Assembly (NCBI RefSeq): GCF_007993795.1
Contig: NZ_CP042476.1
Coordinates: 2,232,001 to 2,296,000, forward strand
Length of the DNA stretch: 64,000 nucleotides
Direction of reading: 5' to 3'
DNA from: Antarcticibacterium arcticum
Lineage (GTDB): Bacteria > Bacteroidota > Bacteroidia > Flavobacteriales > Flavobacteriaceae
Shown: positions 18,820 through 28,114 of the stretch, in pieces
Layout: every line of letters starts with the position of its first letter
Position numbering within the stretch: the first letter of the stretch is position 1
Position numbers and translations under genes: made by a program
The notes under the pieces: generated by a model
Database searches by the model: none
What the model was told of the DNA's origin: nothing
The model's input: the letters and a program-made list of their open reading frames with translations, nothing else

Positions 18820-19329
18820 ATGAAACAATTCAAAACATTTATTTTAGCAGTAGCCTTAACAGTTGGTGCAACCGCTTTTACAAATGCTCAATCCAAGATC
18901 GCACACATTGCCTCACAGGAATTAGTAGAAGGAATGCCTGCATTTAAAGATGCTATGACGCAACTTGAGAAACTTCAAAAAACATATGATACTGAAATAA
19001 AGGATATGTATACCGAAGCTCAAAAAACAATGCAGCGTTACGAATCTGAAGCAGCAACAAAAACTGAAGAAGAGAACCAAAAAAGAGCGATGGAACTTCA
19101 AAGTACTCAAAGAAGGATCCAGGAGCATGGTCAAAATGCACAACAGGATCTTCAAAAGAAAGAACTTGATCTTTTAAAGCCGGTATATGAAAAAGCCCGT
19201 ACTACTATTCAAAAAGTAGCAAGAGCTAAAGGATATGATTATGTTCTTGACTCTTCAAACGGAAGTGGAGTTATCATGGCCGATGGTTATAACCTTATGC
19301 CAGATGTGAAGAAAGAATTAGGAATCTAA
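18820..19329 (+). CDS. OmpH/Skp-family periplasmic chaperone
   Basis: 169 residues of ordinary Skp length: signal peptide ending TNAQ, then SKIAHIASQELVEGMPAF, two long helices with high K/E/Q content, and the conserved end YDYVLDSSNGSGVIMADGY. It is the second of two adjacent paralogues after bamA, acting with it in outer-membrane protein assembly. A strong terminator follows at 19354-19383. Confidence 0.93.
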   Translation: MKQFKTFILAVALTVGATAFTNAQSKIAHIASQELVEGMPAFKDAMTQLEKLQKTYDTEIKDMYTEAQKTMQRYESEAATKTEEENQKRAMELQSTQRRIQEHGQNAQQDLQKKELDLLKPVYEKARTTIQKVARAKGYDYVLDSSNGSGVIMADGYNLMPDVKKELGI

Positions 19330-19353
19330 TCTTTTTCTCCAAATAAAATTTAT

Positions 19354-19383
19354 AAAACTGCGCTCCATACGGGCGCAGTTTTT
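19354..19383 (+). terminator. terminator of the uppS-bamA-ompH operon
   Basis: Stem AAACTGCGC (19355-19363) / GCGCAGTTT (19373-19381) with a short loop and a T run, 25 bp past the stop of the second ompH gene. It directly abuts the murI promoter box. Confidence 0.9.
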
Positions 19384-19390
19384 ACATTTG
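19383..19390 (+). promoter_or_regulatory. -7 box of murI, almost on the start codon
   Basis: TACATTTG fits TAnnTTTG exactly, but no TTG is seen at the -33 position. It ends only 5 bp before the murI ATG, so a transcript from it would be leaderless or nearly so. It overlaps the end of the upstream terminator. Confidence 0.4.
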
Positions 19391-19395
19391 TACCT

Positions 19396-20187
19396 ATGAG
19401 CAATGAGGCACCCATAGGTTTTTTTGATTCAGGAGTGGGTGGCACTTCAATATGGAAAGAAGTGATCCAGCTACTGCCCAATGAAAAGACCATTTACCTG
19501 GCCGACAGCAAAAATGCCCCCTACGGGGAGCGACCGGTAGAAGAGATCATTGCCCTTAGCAAAAAGAATACAGACAAGCTCCTGGAAATGGGTTGTAAAT
19601 TAATAGTGGTTGCCTGTAATACGGCCACTACCAATGCTATTGAATATCTACGTGCCAATTACCACCTTCCCTTTATAGGAATTGAACCTGCCCTTAAACC
19701 CGCTGCGTTAAAATCCCAGACCAAAGTAATAGGGATCCTGGCAACCAAAGGAACTCTTTCCAGCAAACTATTCCATCAAACATCAGAGCTATACTCCAGG
19801 GACATCAAGATCGTGGAAGTGGTTGGGCAAGGCCTGGTGCGCCTTATTGAGAGAGGGGAGCACAATACCTTTGAAATGGAAATATTGCTGCGACAGCTTC
19901 TTAAACCTATGCTGGAGGCACATATTGATTATCTCGTGCTGGGCTGCAGCCACTACCCTTACCTTATGCCTGTGTTAAAAAAGATCTTCCCTCCAGATGT
20001 TACCATAATAGATTCGGGGGAGGCGGTTGCAAGGCAAACCAAAAAAGTACTCGAGGAGAACCACCTGCAAAATCAAGGCGATAAAGGGCCGGGGCACAAA
20101 CTCTTCAGCAATGTAGATCCCAAAGTCCTGGGATTGCTTACCAATGCTGCCCTAAATAATTATGAGGTTTCCTATCTGGAATTTTGA
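19396..20187 (+). CDS. murI: glutamate racemase
   Basis: Interconverts L- and D-glutamate to supply D-Glu for peptidoglycan. 263 residues with the two catalytic cysteines in their conserved settings, VVACNTATTNA (first half) and LVLGCSHYPYL (second half), plus the N-terminal FFDSGVGGTSI and the ADSKNAPYGERP motif. Complete. Its last codons overlap by 16 bp with the tail of the convergent PorP/SprF gene. Confidence 0.97.
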   Translation: MSNEAPIGFFDSGVGGTSIWKEVIQLLPNEKTIYLADSKNAPYGERPVEEIIALSKKNTDKLLEMGCKLIVVACNTATTNAIEYLRANYHLPFIGIEPALKPAALKSQTKVIGILATKGTLSSKLFHQTSELYSRDIKIVEVVGQGLVRLIERGEHNTFEMEILLRQLLKPMLEAHIDYLVLGCSHYPYLMPVLKKIFPPDVTIIDSGEAVARQTKKVLEENHLQNQGDKGPGHKLFSNVDPKVLGLLTNAALNNYEVSYLEF

Positions 20188-21185
20188 TTGATGGCAGGGC
20201 ATTCGCAATCATAACGCGCCCTGTTCTCCCCAAAATTATATCCCAGGGTGATCTGGTGAAAGCCGGAATTACTAAGCACCATGGAGTTTAATTGATGGGT
20301 AAAGGTATAGGCAAAGAGAAACCTCTTGTATTCCATTCCCAGGAAAGGGGTAAGATATTGTAATCGCTGACTTTTAACCTCATTCCCCTCGGTAGTATAT
20401 TCCGCTCCCTCAAAACTTGTTCTAAATGAAAGCCCGCCAAAGAGTGCCCCCATCTCCAGGCTTCGGTAGAACTTCAAATTGGCATCTACGGTTCTCTCGG
20501 CGGTTGCTTCCCGCCATTGGAAAAGCACCGAGGGCTCATAGCTCCACCTGCTGTTCCGCGGATTGATCACATATCCTGTTGAAAATAGATATTTACGCTG
20601 GTTGCTGGGCACCGCATCTGAATAAAACAAATCCCGTTTCACAGAGAGGATGTTTTTGGCGGTTGCGTGGGTAAAGAAATCCAGGTAATAATAGGAAATT
20701 CCCACATCGGCATTGGCGTAGATATCGGCCGGATTTCCCCCGCCAATCAGGGGATCAAAACCCGTGAATCCGCTTTGGTCAAGACTATGCTGGATCAATC
20801 CCCCGCTTATTCCAAATGACAGTTGATTGAGGTCCAGTTCACTTCGGGAAAACAACAGGTGATACGCGAAGGTGGCATAGGCACCGCGGGTGGAGTAATT
20901 TCCGTTCTGGTCATTAAATACAATCCCGCCCAGGCCTATCCTCTCCCCTGTTCTCGCATGAATGCTAAGGGTTTGTAAGGAGGGCGCATCCTTCACGTCA
21001 AACCACTGTTGCCTTGCGGTGAGCCGTATCTTATTCATATTGGACGCCCCTGCCATGGAAGGGTGCAGCAAATAAAGATTATCAGTGAGATAATCGGAAT
21101 AAGTTGGTATAACTTCCTGTGCACGGCCCCGGGTAAATGAACCCAACACTATAAAAAGAAGCAGACCACGTAGAAATAAATTCAT
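20172..21185 (-). CDS. PorP/SprF-family outer membrane protein (type IX secretion associated)
   Basis: From the ATG at 21185 (MNLFLRGLLLFIVLGSF) the protein has 337 residues with a signal peptide ending GRAQE. It then shows the family-defining start PTYSDYLTDNLYLLHPSMAGASNM, followed by a barrel-like sequence rich in alternating aromatic and polar residues. PorP/SprF proteins sit in the outer membrane and help type IX secretion or anchor exported adhesins such as SprB. The open frame extends 25 codons further upstream, but that part lacks a signal peptide, so I chose the internal ATG. It is a single gene here; SprF-type copies often follow a large adhesin gene, which is absent. Confidence 0.88.
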   Translation of the reverse strand: MNLFLRGLLLFIVLGSFTRGRAQEVIPTYSDYLTDNLYLLHPSMAGASNMNKIRLTARQQWFDVKDAPSLQTLSIHARTGERIGLGGIVFNDQNGNYSTRGAYATFAYHLLFSRSELDLNQLSFGISGGLIQHSLDQSGFTGFDPLIGGGNPADIYANADVGISYYYLDFFTHATAKNILSVKRDLFYSDAVPSNQRKYLFSTGYVINPRNSRWSYEPSVLFQWREATAERTVDANLKFYRSLEMGALFGGLSFRTSFEGAEYTTEGNEVKSQRLQYLTPFLGMEYKRFLFAYTFTHQLNSMVLSNSGFHQITLGYNFGENRARYDCECPAINQNSR

Positions 21186-21338
21186 TAAAAAACTTTTCAA
21201 ATTATAAAGGCAGAAATGAAGTTTAAAAAGCCCCAATGAAGACGAGCGAAGGAAATCCATTGAATACTACCACAATATCCCTGTAAATATATAGATTACA
21301 CTAGTTTCTTTTAGTAATTTTGCAAAAAATCTATTCGT

Positions 21339-22250
21339 ATGAGCACCTTTAATATAAATATACAACCCACAACAAACACTTCAATAGTAAAATTTGAAAC
21401 CAATCAATTCCTCACAAGGCATGAAAGTTTCGAATTCAAGAACATTGAAGAAGCTGCGAGATCGCCGCTGGCCCAGCAACTCTTTCATCTGCCGTTTGTT
21501 AAAACGGTATTTATCGCCCAAAATTTTATTGCTATTGAAAAATACAACATCATTGAATGGGAAGATGTACAGGAAGAAGTGGCCGAGCAATTAAGGACCT
21601 ACCTTAATTCTGGCGCCACCATTATAAAAACAGATGAAACGCCTTCTTCAAAACTGGTACCGGTTACCGTATACGCTGAAACCACACCTAACCCCGGGGT
21701 TATGAAATTTGTTGCCAACAAGAAGCTGGTGATCTCCGGGGCGGAGTTTAAGAATATTGATGCCACCGCAGATGCTCCCCTGGCGAAACAATTATTCCAT
21801 TTTCCTTTTGTAAAGGAAGTATTTATGGATGAGAATTATATCTCGATCCATAAGTATGATATGGCCGATTGGAATGACATTACCCTGGAGCTTCGGGAAT
21901 TTATCAGGAACTACCTGCAGGAAGGGCATGAAGTGTTGAACAATGAAAGTTTTAAACAAAAACAGGAAGCAGAGGTAAAAGCCGCGGCTGTTGCCCCGCA
22001 GGATCTGGACGAAGTCTCTCAACAGGTGGTAGAAATCCTGGATGAATATATTAAGCCTGCAGTTGCCAGTGACGGGGGAAATATTGTTTTTGATTCCTAT
22101 AACCCTGAAACCAAAACCGTAAAAGTGATCCTGCAGGGAGCCTGTAGCGGTTGTCCTTCTTCTACGGCTACCCTAAAAAACGGGATCGAGACTATGATGC
22201 GTGATATGCTGGAAGGCAAAGTGGATTATGTGGAAGCTGTGAACGGATAA
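21339..22250 (+). CDS. Nfu-type iron-sulfur carrier with two tandem N-terminal domains
   Basis: A 303-residue cytosolic iron-sulfur delivery protein. Two similar Nfu N-terminal domains are seen in tandem: residues about 1-95 (core SPLAQQLFHLPFVKTVFI) and about 105-190 (core APLAKQLFHFPFVKEVFM). A NifU C-terminal domain follows, with cysteines in GACSGCPSS that bind the cluster between two subunits. The repeat units share the phrase LA-QLFH-PFVK-VF, which supports internal duplication. Single gene with its own -7 box (TAATTTTG, 21315-21322) and a strong terminator. Confidence 0.93.
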   Translation: MSTFNINIQPTTNTSIVKFETNQFLTRHESFEFKNIEEAARSPLAQQLFHLPFVKTVFIAQNFIAIEKYNIIEWEDVQEEVAEQLRTYLNSGATIIKTDETPSSKLVPVTVYAETTPNPGVMKFVANKKLVISGAEFKNIDATADAPLAKQLFHFPFVKEVFMDENYISIHKYDMADWNDITLELREFIRNYLQEGHEVLNNESFKQKQEAEVKAAAVAPQDLDEVSQQVVEILDEYIKPAVASDGGNIVFDSYNPETKTVKVILQGACSGCPSSTATLKNGIETMMRDMLEGKVDYVEAVNG

Positions 22251-22270
22251 ACTCTTAACTAAAGCACTCT

Positions 22271-22307
22271 AAAAACCCGAGCGCCCCTGTGGACGATCGG
22301 GTTTTTT
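22271..22307 (+). terminator. terminator after the Nfu gene
   Basis: Stem AAAACCCGA (22272-22280) / TCGGGTTTT (22297-22305), 16-nt loop, T run after. 21 bp past the stop. The remaining 165 bp to the PiT gene holds nothing I recognise. Confidence 0.85.
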
Positions 22308-22472
22308 ATATCTCCGGTGTGGGAAAAGAATCAGGACGGCTTCGCTTTTAGAACCTGGAAAACAGTGGGAGGACATAGGATCGAGGGCAGAGGACAAAGG
22401 ACAGGCTATTAGTAGTTCACTACTTTTTTAGGTCAAAGTAACCTTATAACTCATAACCCCTAACTTATAAAT

Positions 22473-24743
22473 CTAATAATTAATTGTTTGCTTCGCTTCC
22501 TTATTAAATTCCCTGAACAACTGCAGCAGGCTCATAGTTGAAGCAATAAGATCTTTGGTTTCAAGCAACAGCCCAAAATATAGCTTGGTATTCTTAGGGC
22601 TGGTTTCGCTGGTCCTTATTCGGGTAATCTGCTTTTCAATAAGTTCAGAAACATGGTCAAGGAGTTGTTGCTTTTCGGCAATCACGCCTTCAATATTTCC
22701 AAATTTATGGGTGTCAAAAATATGTTGAATATCGTCAAACAAAGACTGCAGTTTTACATCTATTCCTTTTAATTCCCTTACCTGGTTGAACTTTAAGTTC
22801 TTATGGTTATTATGAACGTGATTATAGCTGGTCCTGGTTATAAAACCAATAGATTGCACCATATCCTGCAGATAATCCAGGATAAGAATATAGAATTTGC
22901 TGGCTTCTATAGAGTCATCATCCAGGGATTTGATAAAATAAAATATATTCCCTTTGAGTTCATCAATTTCCTCTTCCAGTTTATCTATCGCCTTACTGTT
23001 CTTCTTAAGCTTGTTGAGATCGTGGTACCCTAAATTGTCTACTGTTTTGGTAAACATTTTGTTTATACCCTTAATCACACTCGATATATTTTCTGAAGTT
23101 TCTACTGTGATTTCATTAATGGTAACAATATCGCTTTTGTTATAACGCTTTAATTTCTTTTCCTCCTCCACCTTTCTGGAATGCACCACAGCGCTTCTCA
23201 CTATTAACACAACGGCCAACAATACCAGGATCGCAATGGCAATGATGCCCCCAAAATAGATAATGGCTGCGAAGGTGGCGGCCCCCATAAATGCCACTAA
23301 AGCCGTAACAAACCAACCTCCTATTACGTTAATTACCCCGGCCACCCGGTATACCGCACTGTCCCTGTCCCAGGCCCTGTCTGCCAGAGAAGTACCCATA
23401 GCAACCATAAAGGTCACGTAGGTGGTAGAAAGCGGTAATTTAAGGTTGGTGGCAATAGAGATAAGGATACTGGCAACCACCAGGTTTACGGAAGCACGAA
23501 CCATGTCAAAGGATGGCGCATCCATTTGTTTTGTACGGGAAACAAGTTCTTTTTTCCGGAATTTCTCACTTAGCTTTTCTGAAAAAGAAGTGGGAATAAC
23601 CCGTTCTACCATATTCCCTGCAAGAATGAAATAACGTACCAGGCCACGGGATATAAAATTAGGTTCAAAACGTTCTGAGCCTTCACTCTGCCTTGCCAGG
23701 TTAACTTCGGTATCTGTTACCCGCATGGCCTTCTTGGAAAACCAGAGGGTAATCACCATAATAATTCCAGCCAGGAGCAACAGGAAAACAGGGGTTTGCA
23801 CTTTTCCCGTTAATCCATCCATAAGCAGTTCATTGGGCAATACACCGGTTGCCTGGTATGCAGATTGCCAAATTTCAAATGACTGCCAGGCGGCAATTGG
23901 CACCCCTATGAAATTCACAAGGTCATTTCCTGCAAAGGCAAGGGCCAGGGCAAAAGTTCCCACCAGGATTATAAGTTTTAAAATATTGACCTTGAAATAG
24001 GTTATGACCAGCTGCGAAATACCGGTAAATATCAAAAATCCTACAACTACAATTACGAGCGAGTTGTTATTGATATAATCCAGCACCTCTACGGGAATTA
24101 TCGCGATACTTTTAAGCCCTTTCATCAGGATAAAATACAGGATCGCAGTAAATGATAATCCGCCGAAAATTGCGCCTACATATTTTAATTTCTTTTCATA
24201 CTGAAAAGTAAAAACCAATCTTGAAAAATATTGTACCACAGTACCTACGGTAAACGCAATAACCACAGAAAGCAGGATCCCAAGTATGATCTGGGTGGCC
24301 TTGGCTGTATTTATATACTCATATATTGTGGAATAGTCTCCGGTAGAATAATAGATCTTTAGAAGGGATACACACACGGCTGCGCCCAGCAATTCAAAAA
24401 CAATGGAAACCGTGGTAGACGTAGGCAGACCAATGGAATTAAAAAAATCCAGCAGAAGAATATCGGCTATCATTACCGCCATGAAAATGATCATGATCTC
24501 CTCAAAATAGAATTTTCCCGGGACAAAAATACCTTCCCGGGCAACCTCCATAAGTCCGCTGGAAAAAATTGCCCCCACTGCTACCCCAATGCTGGCCACA
24601 ATAAGAATGGTGCGCAAAGGAACGGCTTTAGACCCTATTGCCGAGTTAAGAAAATTAACCGCGTCATTACTAACCCCCACCACAAGATCTGTAATTGCAA
24701 GTGCAAACAGGGCAACCAGCATGACGATATAAACATCTTCCAT
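22473..24743 (-). CDS. PiT-family inorganic phosphate transporter fused to a PhoU-like domain
   Basis: 756 residues. The first ~520 form a PiT (SLC20) permease: about 12 hydrophobic helices and two copies of the PiT signature, GVSNDAVNFLNSAIGSKA near the N-terminus and FAGNDLVNFIGVPIAAW in the middle. The last ~210 residues (from about 545) are helical and charged and match the PhoU-like/DUF47 type normally encoded as a separate pit accessory protein. Low-affinity phosphate uptake driven by cations is expected, with the C-terminal domain probably regulatory. A central hydrophilic linker lies around residues 340-420. Monocistronic; no phosphate-regulon genes nearby. Confidence 0.92.
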   Translation of the reverse strand: MEDVYIVMLVALFALAITDLVVGVSNDAVNFLNSAIGSKAVPLRTILIVASIGVAVGAIFSSGLMEVAREGIFVPGKFYFEEIMIIFMAVMIADILLLDFFNSIGLPTSTTVSIVFELLGAAVCVSLLKIYYSTGDYSTIYEYINTAKATQIILGILLSVVIAFTVGTVVQYFSRLVFTFQYEKKLKYVGAIFGGLSFTAILYFILMKGLKSIAIIPVEVLDYINNNSLVIVVVGFLIFTGISQLVITYFKVNILKLIILVGTFALALAFAGNDLVNFIGVPIAAWQSFEIWQSAYQATGVLPNELLMDGLTGKVQTPVFLLLLAGIIMVITLWFSKKAMRVTDTEVNLARQSEGSERFEPNFISRGLVRYFILAGNMVERVIPTSFSEKLSEKFRKKELVSRTKQMDAPSFDMVRASVNLVVASILISIATNLKLPLSTTYVTFMVAMGTSLADRAWDRDSAVYRVAGVINVIGGWFVTALVAFMGAATFAAIIYFGGIIAIAILVLLAVVLIVRSAVVHSRKVEEEKKLKRYNKSDIVTINEITVETSENISSVIKGINKMFTKTVDNLGYHDLNKLKKNSKAIDKLEEEIDELKGNIFYFIKSLDDDSIEASKFYILILDYLQDMVQSIGFITRTSYNHVHNNHKNLKFNQVRELKGIDVKLQSLFDDIQHIFDTHKFGNIEGVIAEKQQLLDHVSELIEKQITRIRTSETSPKNTKLYFGLLLETKDLIASTMSLLQLFREFNKEAKQTINY

Positions 24744-24909
24744 TCAGGACAAGTTCAAGACTTACAAATGTGCGGTTTTTTTTGTTAAAAAACTACCTTC
24801 CAAAGTTATGAAAACATTAAAAACCCAGCCATTTAACAAAGCTTTTGAATAGTCCGCTTTTAAAATTTGTACCTTAAAGAATTATTACTAATCACAAAAA
24901 ATTTTAATT

Positions 24910-25125
24910 ATGGCAATTTTAAAAGTAATCGAGATCATGGCAAATTCTTCCAAAGGCTGGGAGGATGCCGCACGAAATGCAGTAAAACATGCATCCAAAA
25001 CTGTAAAGAATATAAAATCTGTTTATATAAAAGATCAAACCGCTGTGGTTGAGGGCGAAAATATTTCAGATTACAGGGTGACCACCAAGATCACATTTGA
25101 AGTTCACGGGCAGGATTCTAAATAA
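24910..25125 (+). CDS. dodecin-family flavin-binding protein
   Basis: Dodecins are ~70-residue proteins that form hollow dodecamers storing flavins. The 71-residue sequence MAILKVIEIMANSSKGWEDA, with SDYRVTTKITFEV at the end, matches the family along its full length, including the KGWEDA loop with the tryptophan that stacks on the flavin. Upstream there is TTTG...TAAAATTTG (24843-24868), close to the Bacteroidota promoter. A large terminator follows. Confidence 0.92.
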   Translation: MAILKVIEIMANSSKGWEDAARNAVKHASKTVKNIKSVYIKDQTAVVEGENISDYRVTTKITFEVHGQDSK

Positions 25126-25143
25126 TAGCCTTGTATATATATA

Positions 25144-25203
25144 GCCCGGGAAGTATACTGAAGCATGATGAATTCATGACCCAATATACTTCCCGGGTTT
25201 TTT
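25144..25203 (+). terminator. long hairpin terminator after the dodecin gene
   Basis: 13-bp perfect inverted repeat CCCGGGAAGTATA (25145-25157) / TATACTTCCCGGG (25185-25197), loop of 27 nt which itself contains the palindrome CATGATGAATTCATG, followed by a T run. Confidence 0.85.
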
Positions 25204-25325
25204 CTTATAGATTTTCCCACGCTTCCTGAGAATCACCACTCCTGCTCCATACGTTTAACAAAATTTAAACATATGTTTCTGGACTATCCCTTATAAAATT
25301 TGTCCCTTTGCAAAAACGTTTTTAA

Positions 25326-26183
25326 ATGCAGTATTTTGATGACTGGAGTACCTACGCAAAGGAATTTACAGACAAGCTTGTAGATTATTTGCCCAGTTTC
25401 CTTTCCGCTATTTTTCTCCTTCTATTCGGCCTTTGGTTCATAAAGATCTTTACCGGCCAGGTAAGAAGGATCATTCATAAAAAAGGCTACGATAAGACTA
25501 TTGAAAATTTTGCCATAAGTCTTATAGGAGTAGCATTAAAGATTCTCCTGGTAATACTTGTAATTACCCAGCTTGGCTTCGAGACCACATCCCTGGTAGC
25601 CGTAATTGGAGCCGCGGGACTGGCTATAGGCCTCGCACTGCAGGGGTCCCTTGCAAATTTTGCCGGTGGCGTTCTTATTATAATCCTTAAACCTTTCAGG
25701 GTGGGAGACTGGATAGAAGCCAAAGGCGTTTCAGGCAGCGTAAAGGAAACATCGCTGTTCTATACCAAGATCAATACTTTCGGAAACCAGCTTGCTATTA
25801 TTCCCAATGGCCAGCTCACCAATGATAATATTATCAATTACACGGTAGAAGGCAAACGGCGGGCGGCGATCACTGTAGGGATTTCCTATGACAGTGATAT
25901 TAAACTCGCTAAAGAGATCCTGCTTAACCTGTTAAAGGAACAGGAAAAGATCCTCACAGATCCTGAACCTATGGTTGTGGTAACAGAACTGGGGGACAGT
26001 TCAGTAAATCTTTCGGTAAGGTTCTGGGCTTTGAATGATGATTTCTGGAATTGCAGCTGGTATACCATTGAGGAATCCAAAACCAGGCTCGAGGCAGCCG
26101 GCATCTCCATTCCATTTCCGCAGCGGGATGTACATTTCTTCAACCACTCAAAGGAAAGTATAAAAGTGGAAGAAAAGGATTAA
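25326..26183 (+). CDS. small-conductance mechanosensitive ion channel, MscS family
   Basis: 285 residues: an N-terminal helix region, three membrane helices (about residues 20-45, 58-80, 85-105) and a glycine/alanine-rich pore helix (VIGAAGLAIGLALQGSLANFAGG). The MscS beta domain follows (KPFRVGDWIEAKGVSG, then IPNGQLTNDNIINY) and the cytoplasmic vestibule ending IPFPQRDVHF. It opens under membrane tension to release solutes on osmotic downshift. Its stop overlaps the stop of convergent tsaB by 4 bp. Confidence 0.95.
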   Translation: MQYFDDWSTYAKEFTDKLVDYLPSFLSAIFLLLFGLWFIKIFTGQVRRIIHKKGYDKTIENFAISLIGVALKILLVILVITQLGFETTSLVAVIGAAGLAIGLALQGSLANFAGGVLIIILKPFRVGDWIEAKGVSGSVKETSLFYTKINTFGNQLAIIPNGQLTNDNIINYTVEGKRRAAITVGISYDSDIKLAKEILLNLLKEQEKILTDPEPMVVVTELGDSSVNLSVRFWALNDDFWNCSWYTIEESKTRLEAAGISIPFPQRDVHFFNHSKESIKVEEKD

Positions 26184-26836
26184 CCTACCATAAAATCCTT
26201 TAGGTAAAAGGGCTCAAAATAAGCCACATTCTCAAATTCCTTTTGCTGAAATTTTGCCTCGGCAAGAGGCACCATTTCCTTTGCTGAAGGCAATTGGTCC
26301 TGCACAAAGACCGCATTGGGATGGGTACATATGGCCTGGAATTTTTCTACACCACTGCCTATAAAATAAACCTTCCCGGCATTAAGCAGTTCATCATAGG
26401 AATGAGGCTCAAGTATTTTGGCTGAAGTTTCTTCCAGCTGTTCTTTTGCAGCATTAAAAACTGCGCTATACACCTCCATTCTTCTCGCATCCAGCATGGG
26501 AACTACAATCCCCTCCTCTTCCACTTTATGGGCAAGGGCGGTTAAGGTAGCTACCGAAATAAGCGGGATGTCAAGCGAAAAACATAAACCCTTGGCAGCC
26601 GAAACGCCAATTCTAAGGCCGGTATAAGACCCCGGGCCTTTGCTTATGGCTATTGCATCAAGATCTGCAGGTTTTAAACCGTTCTCCTGCAGGATCTCAG
26701 AAACATAGTGGTGCAGTTTTTCAGAATGTGAATACCCCAGGTTGTTATCTTCCTTTAGGGCAAGTAATTTTCCGTTTACACTCAAGGCTACCGAACAATT
26801 GGTAGAAGCTGTTTCTATACAAAGTATGCTAGCCAA
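26180..26836 (-). CDS. tsaB: tRNA threonylcarbamoyladenosine biosynthesis protein TsaB
   Basis: TsaB is the ASKHA-fold partner that activates TsaD in making t6A37 on ANN-decoding tRNAs. The 218-residue protein begins ILCIETASTNCSVAL and has the family motif ISKGPGSYTGLRIGVSAAKGL, followed by the short, degenerate C-terminal half expected for TsaB rather than TsaD. It lies 12 bp downstream of the efflux adaptor gene on the same strand, so it may be read from that operon. Confidence 0.95.
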   Translation of the reverse strand: MASILCIETASTNCSVALSVNGKLLALKEDNNLGYSHSEKLHHYVSEILQENGLKPADLDAIAISKGPGSYTGLRIGVSAAKGLCFSLDIPLISVATLTALAHKVEEEGIVVPMLDARRMEVYSAVFNAAKEQLEETSAKILEPHSYDELLNAGKVYFIGSGVEKFQAICTHPNAVFVQDQLPSAKEMVPLAEAKFQQKEFENVAYFEPFYLKDFMVG

Positions 26837-26848
26837 AATATTATAGGT

Positions 26849-28111
26849 TTAATCTGTTTTTTTATCCTGTTTTAAAAGCTGCACCTCATCACCGTCTTTC
26901 AGTGTTTTGGTCACTGTGGTGTAAGGTCCTGTAATCACGGTTTCCCCTTCTTTCAATCCTGTAAGGATCTCAATATTGCGGTTATCCTGGATCCCTGTGG
27001 TTACAACGCGCAATTTAGCACGATTTCCTTCTTTTACAAAGATAGTTTCAAACTTTTGATCTACCGGCCCTGCAGTCTTTTTTGCACCGCTGGTGGTATC
27101 GTTCTTAATTACAATAGCGCTTATTGGCACTCCAATTACATTGTTTTTTTTCCTGGTAATAATATCGACTGTAGCGGTCATTCCCGGCCTAAACGGGGAG
27201 TAATTCTCAGACCGCCCTTCAAGAAGGTCTGTATACGAAGACTCCAGGATACGCACCTTCACCTTGAAGTTAGTCACCTGGTCTGCCGTAAGGCCTTCCA
27301 CCGCCGAATTCGAGATCTCGGTAACCACTCCTTTGAATTCTCTCTTTAAATAAGCATCTACCCCAACAATGGTTGAATCTCCCACAGAGATCTTCACAAT
27401 ATCATTCTCATTTACGTCTACCACCACTTCCATATTCGCAAGGTTGGCAACCCGTACTATTTCTGTTCCTGCCATTTGCTGGGTCCCCACTACTCTTTCT
27501 CCCAGTTCTACATCAAGCCGGGAAATTGTACCGCGCATTGGGGCATAAATGGATGTTCTTGAAAGGTTATCTGTAGCCTCGGTCACGGTAGCGGCCGCAC
27601 TTTGCATACTGTAATAAGCAGCATTGGTTGAGGCTTGTGCCATTTCATAAGCAGCCACGATCTTATCCCATTCGGCTTTGGAGATCACCCCACGGTCAAA
27701 AAGTACCTTGTTACGGTCATAGTTGGCTTTTGCCTCCCTAAGGCTGGCTTCGGCCTGCGCGTGCCCTGCACGTACATTTTGAAGTCCGGCCCTTGAGCGT
27801 TGTAAACTGGACTGGTAAAGATCTGGATTTATGCGAACCAGAAGGTCTCCTTTTTCAACCAGTTGGCCTTCCACAATAGGAAGTTCAATGATCTCCCCGG
27901 AAACTTCTGAAGAAAGTTTCACCTCAGTTTCAGGCTGGATCTTTCCGGTGGCAGCTACTGTTTCTATAATATCCAGGGGAGAGATCTCTGTTACCTCGAT
28001 CTCCCTAAGGTTTGGAGAAGTTCCATACCAGCCGGCTTTTTTTCCTGCTACCAGCAATACTATTACAAGTACCGCAATTACACCAATAATGATAAGTGTC
28101 TTTTTCTTCAT
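26849..28111 (-). CDS. periplasmic adaptor (membrane fusion) subunit of an efflux pump, MacA/HlyD type
   Basis: 420 residues with one N-terminal membrane anchor (LIIIGVIAVLVIVLLVAG), a barrel/lipoyl part split by a long alpha-hairpin (about residues 100-185, rich in A, E, Q, K) and beta-barrel/membrane-proximal domains towards the C-terminus (GLKEGETVITGPY). The segment IKPETEVKLSSEVSG-like near residue 57-75 is typical of RND and MacA-type adaptors. It joins an inner-membrane pump to the TolC-like channel encoded 3 bp upstream in the operon. No ABC or RND pump gene is in the window, so the partner must lie elsewhere. Confidence 0.92.
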   Translation of the reverse strand: MKKKTLIIIGVIAVLVIVLLVAGKKAGWYGTSPNLREIEVTEISPLDIIETVAATGKIQPETEVKLSSEVSGEIIELPIVEGQLVEKGDLLVRINPDLYQSSLQRSRAGLQNVRAGHAQAEASLREAKANYDRNKVLFDRGVISKAEWDKIVAAYEMAQASTNAAYYSMQSAAATVTEATDNLSRTSIYAPMRGTISRLDVELGERVVGTQQMAGTEIVRVANLANMEVVVDVNENDIVKISVGDSTIVGVDAYLKREFKGVVTEISNSAVEGLTADQVTNFKVKVRILESSYTDLLEGRSENYSPFRPGMTATVDIITRKKNNVIGVPISAIVIKNDTTSGAKKTAGPVDQKFETIFVKEGNRAKLRVVTTGIQDNRNIEILTGLKEGETVITGPYTTVTKTLKDGDEVQLLKQDKKTD

Positions 28112-28114
28112 TTT

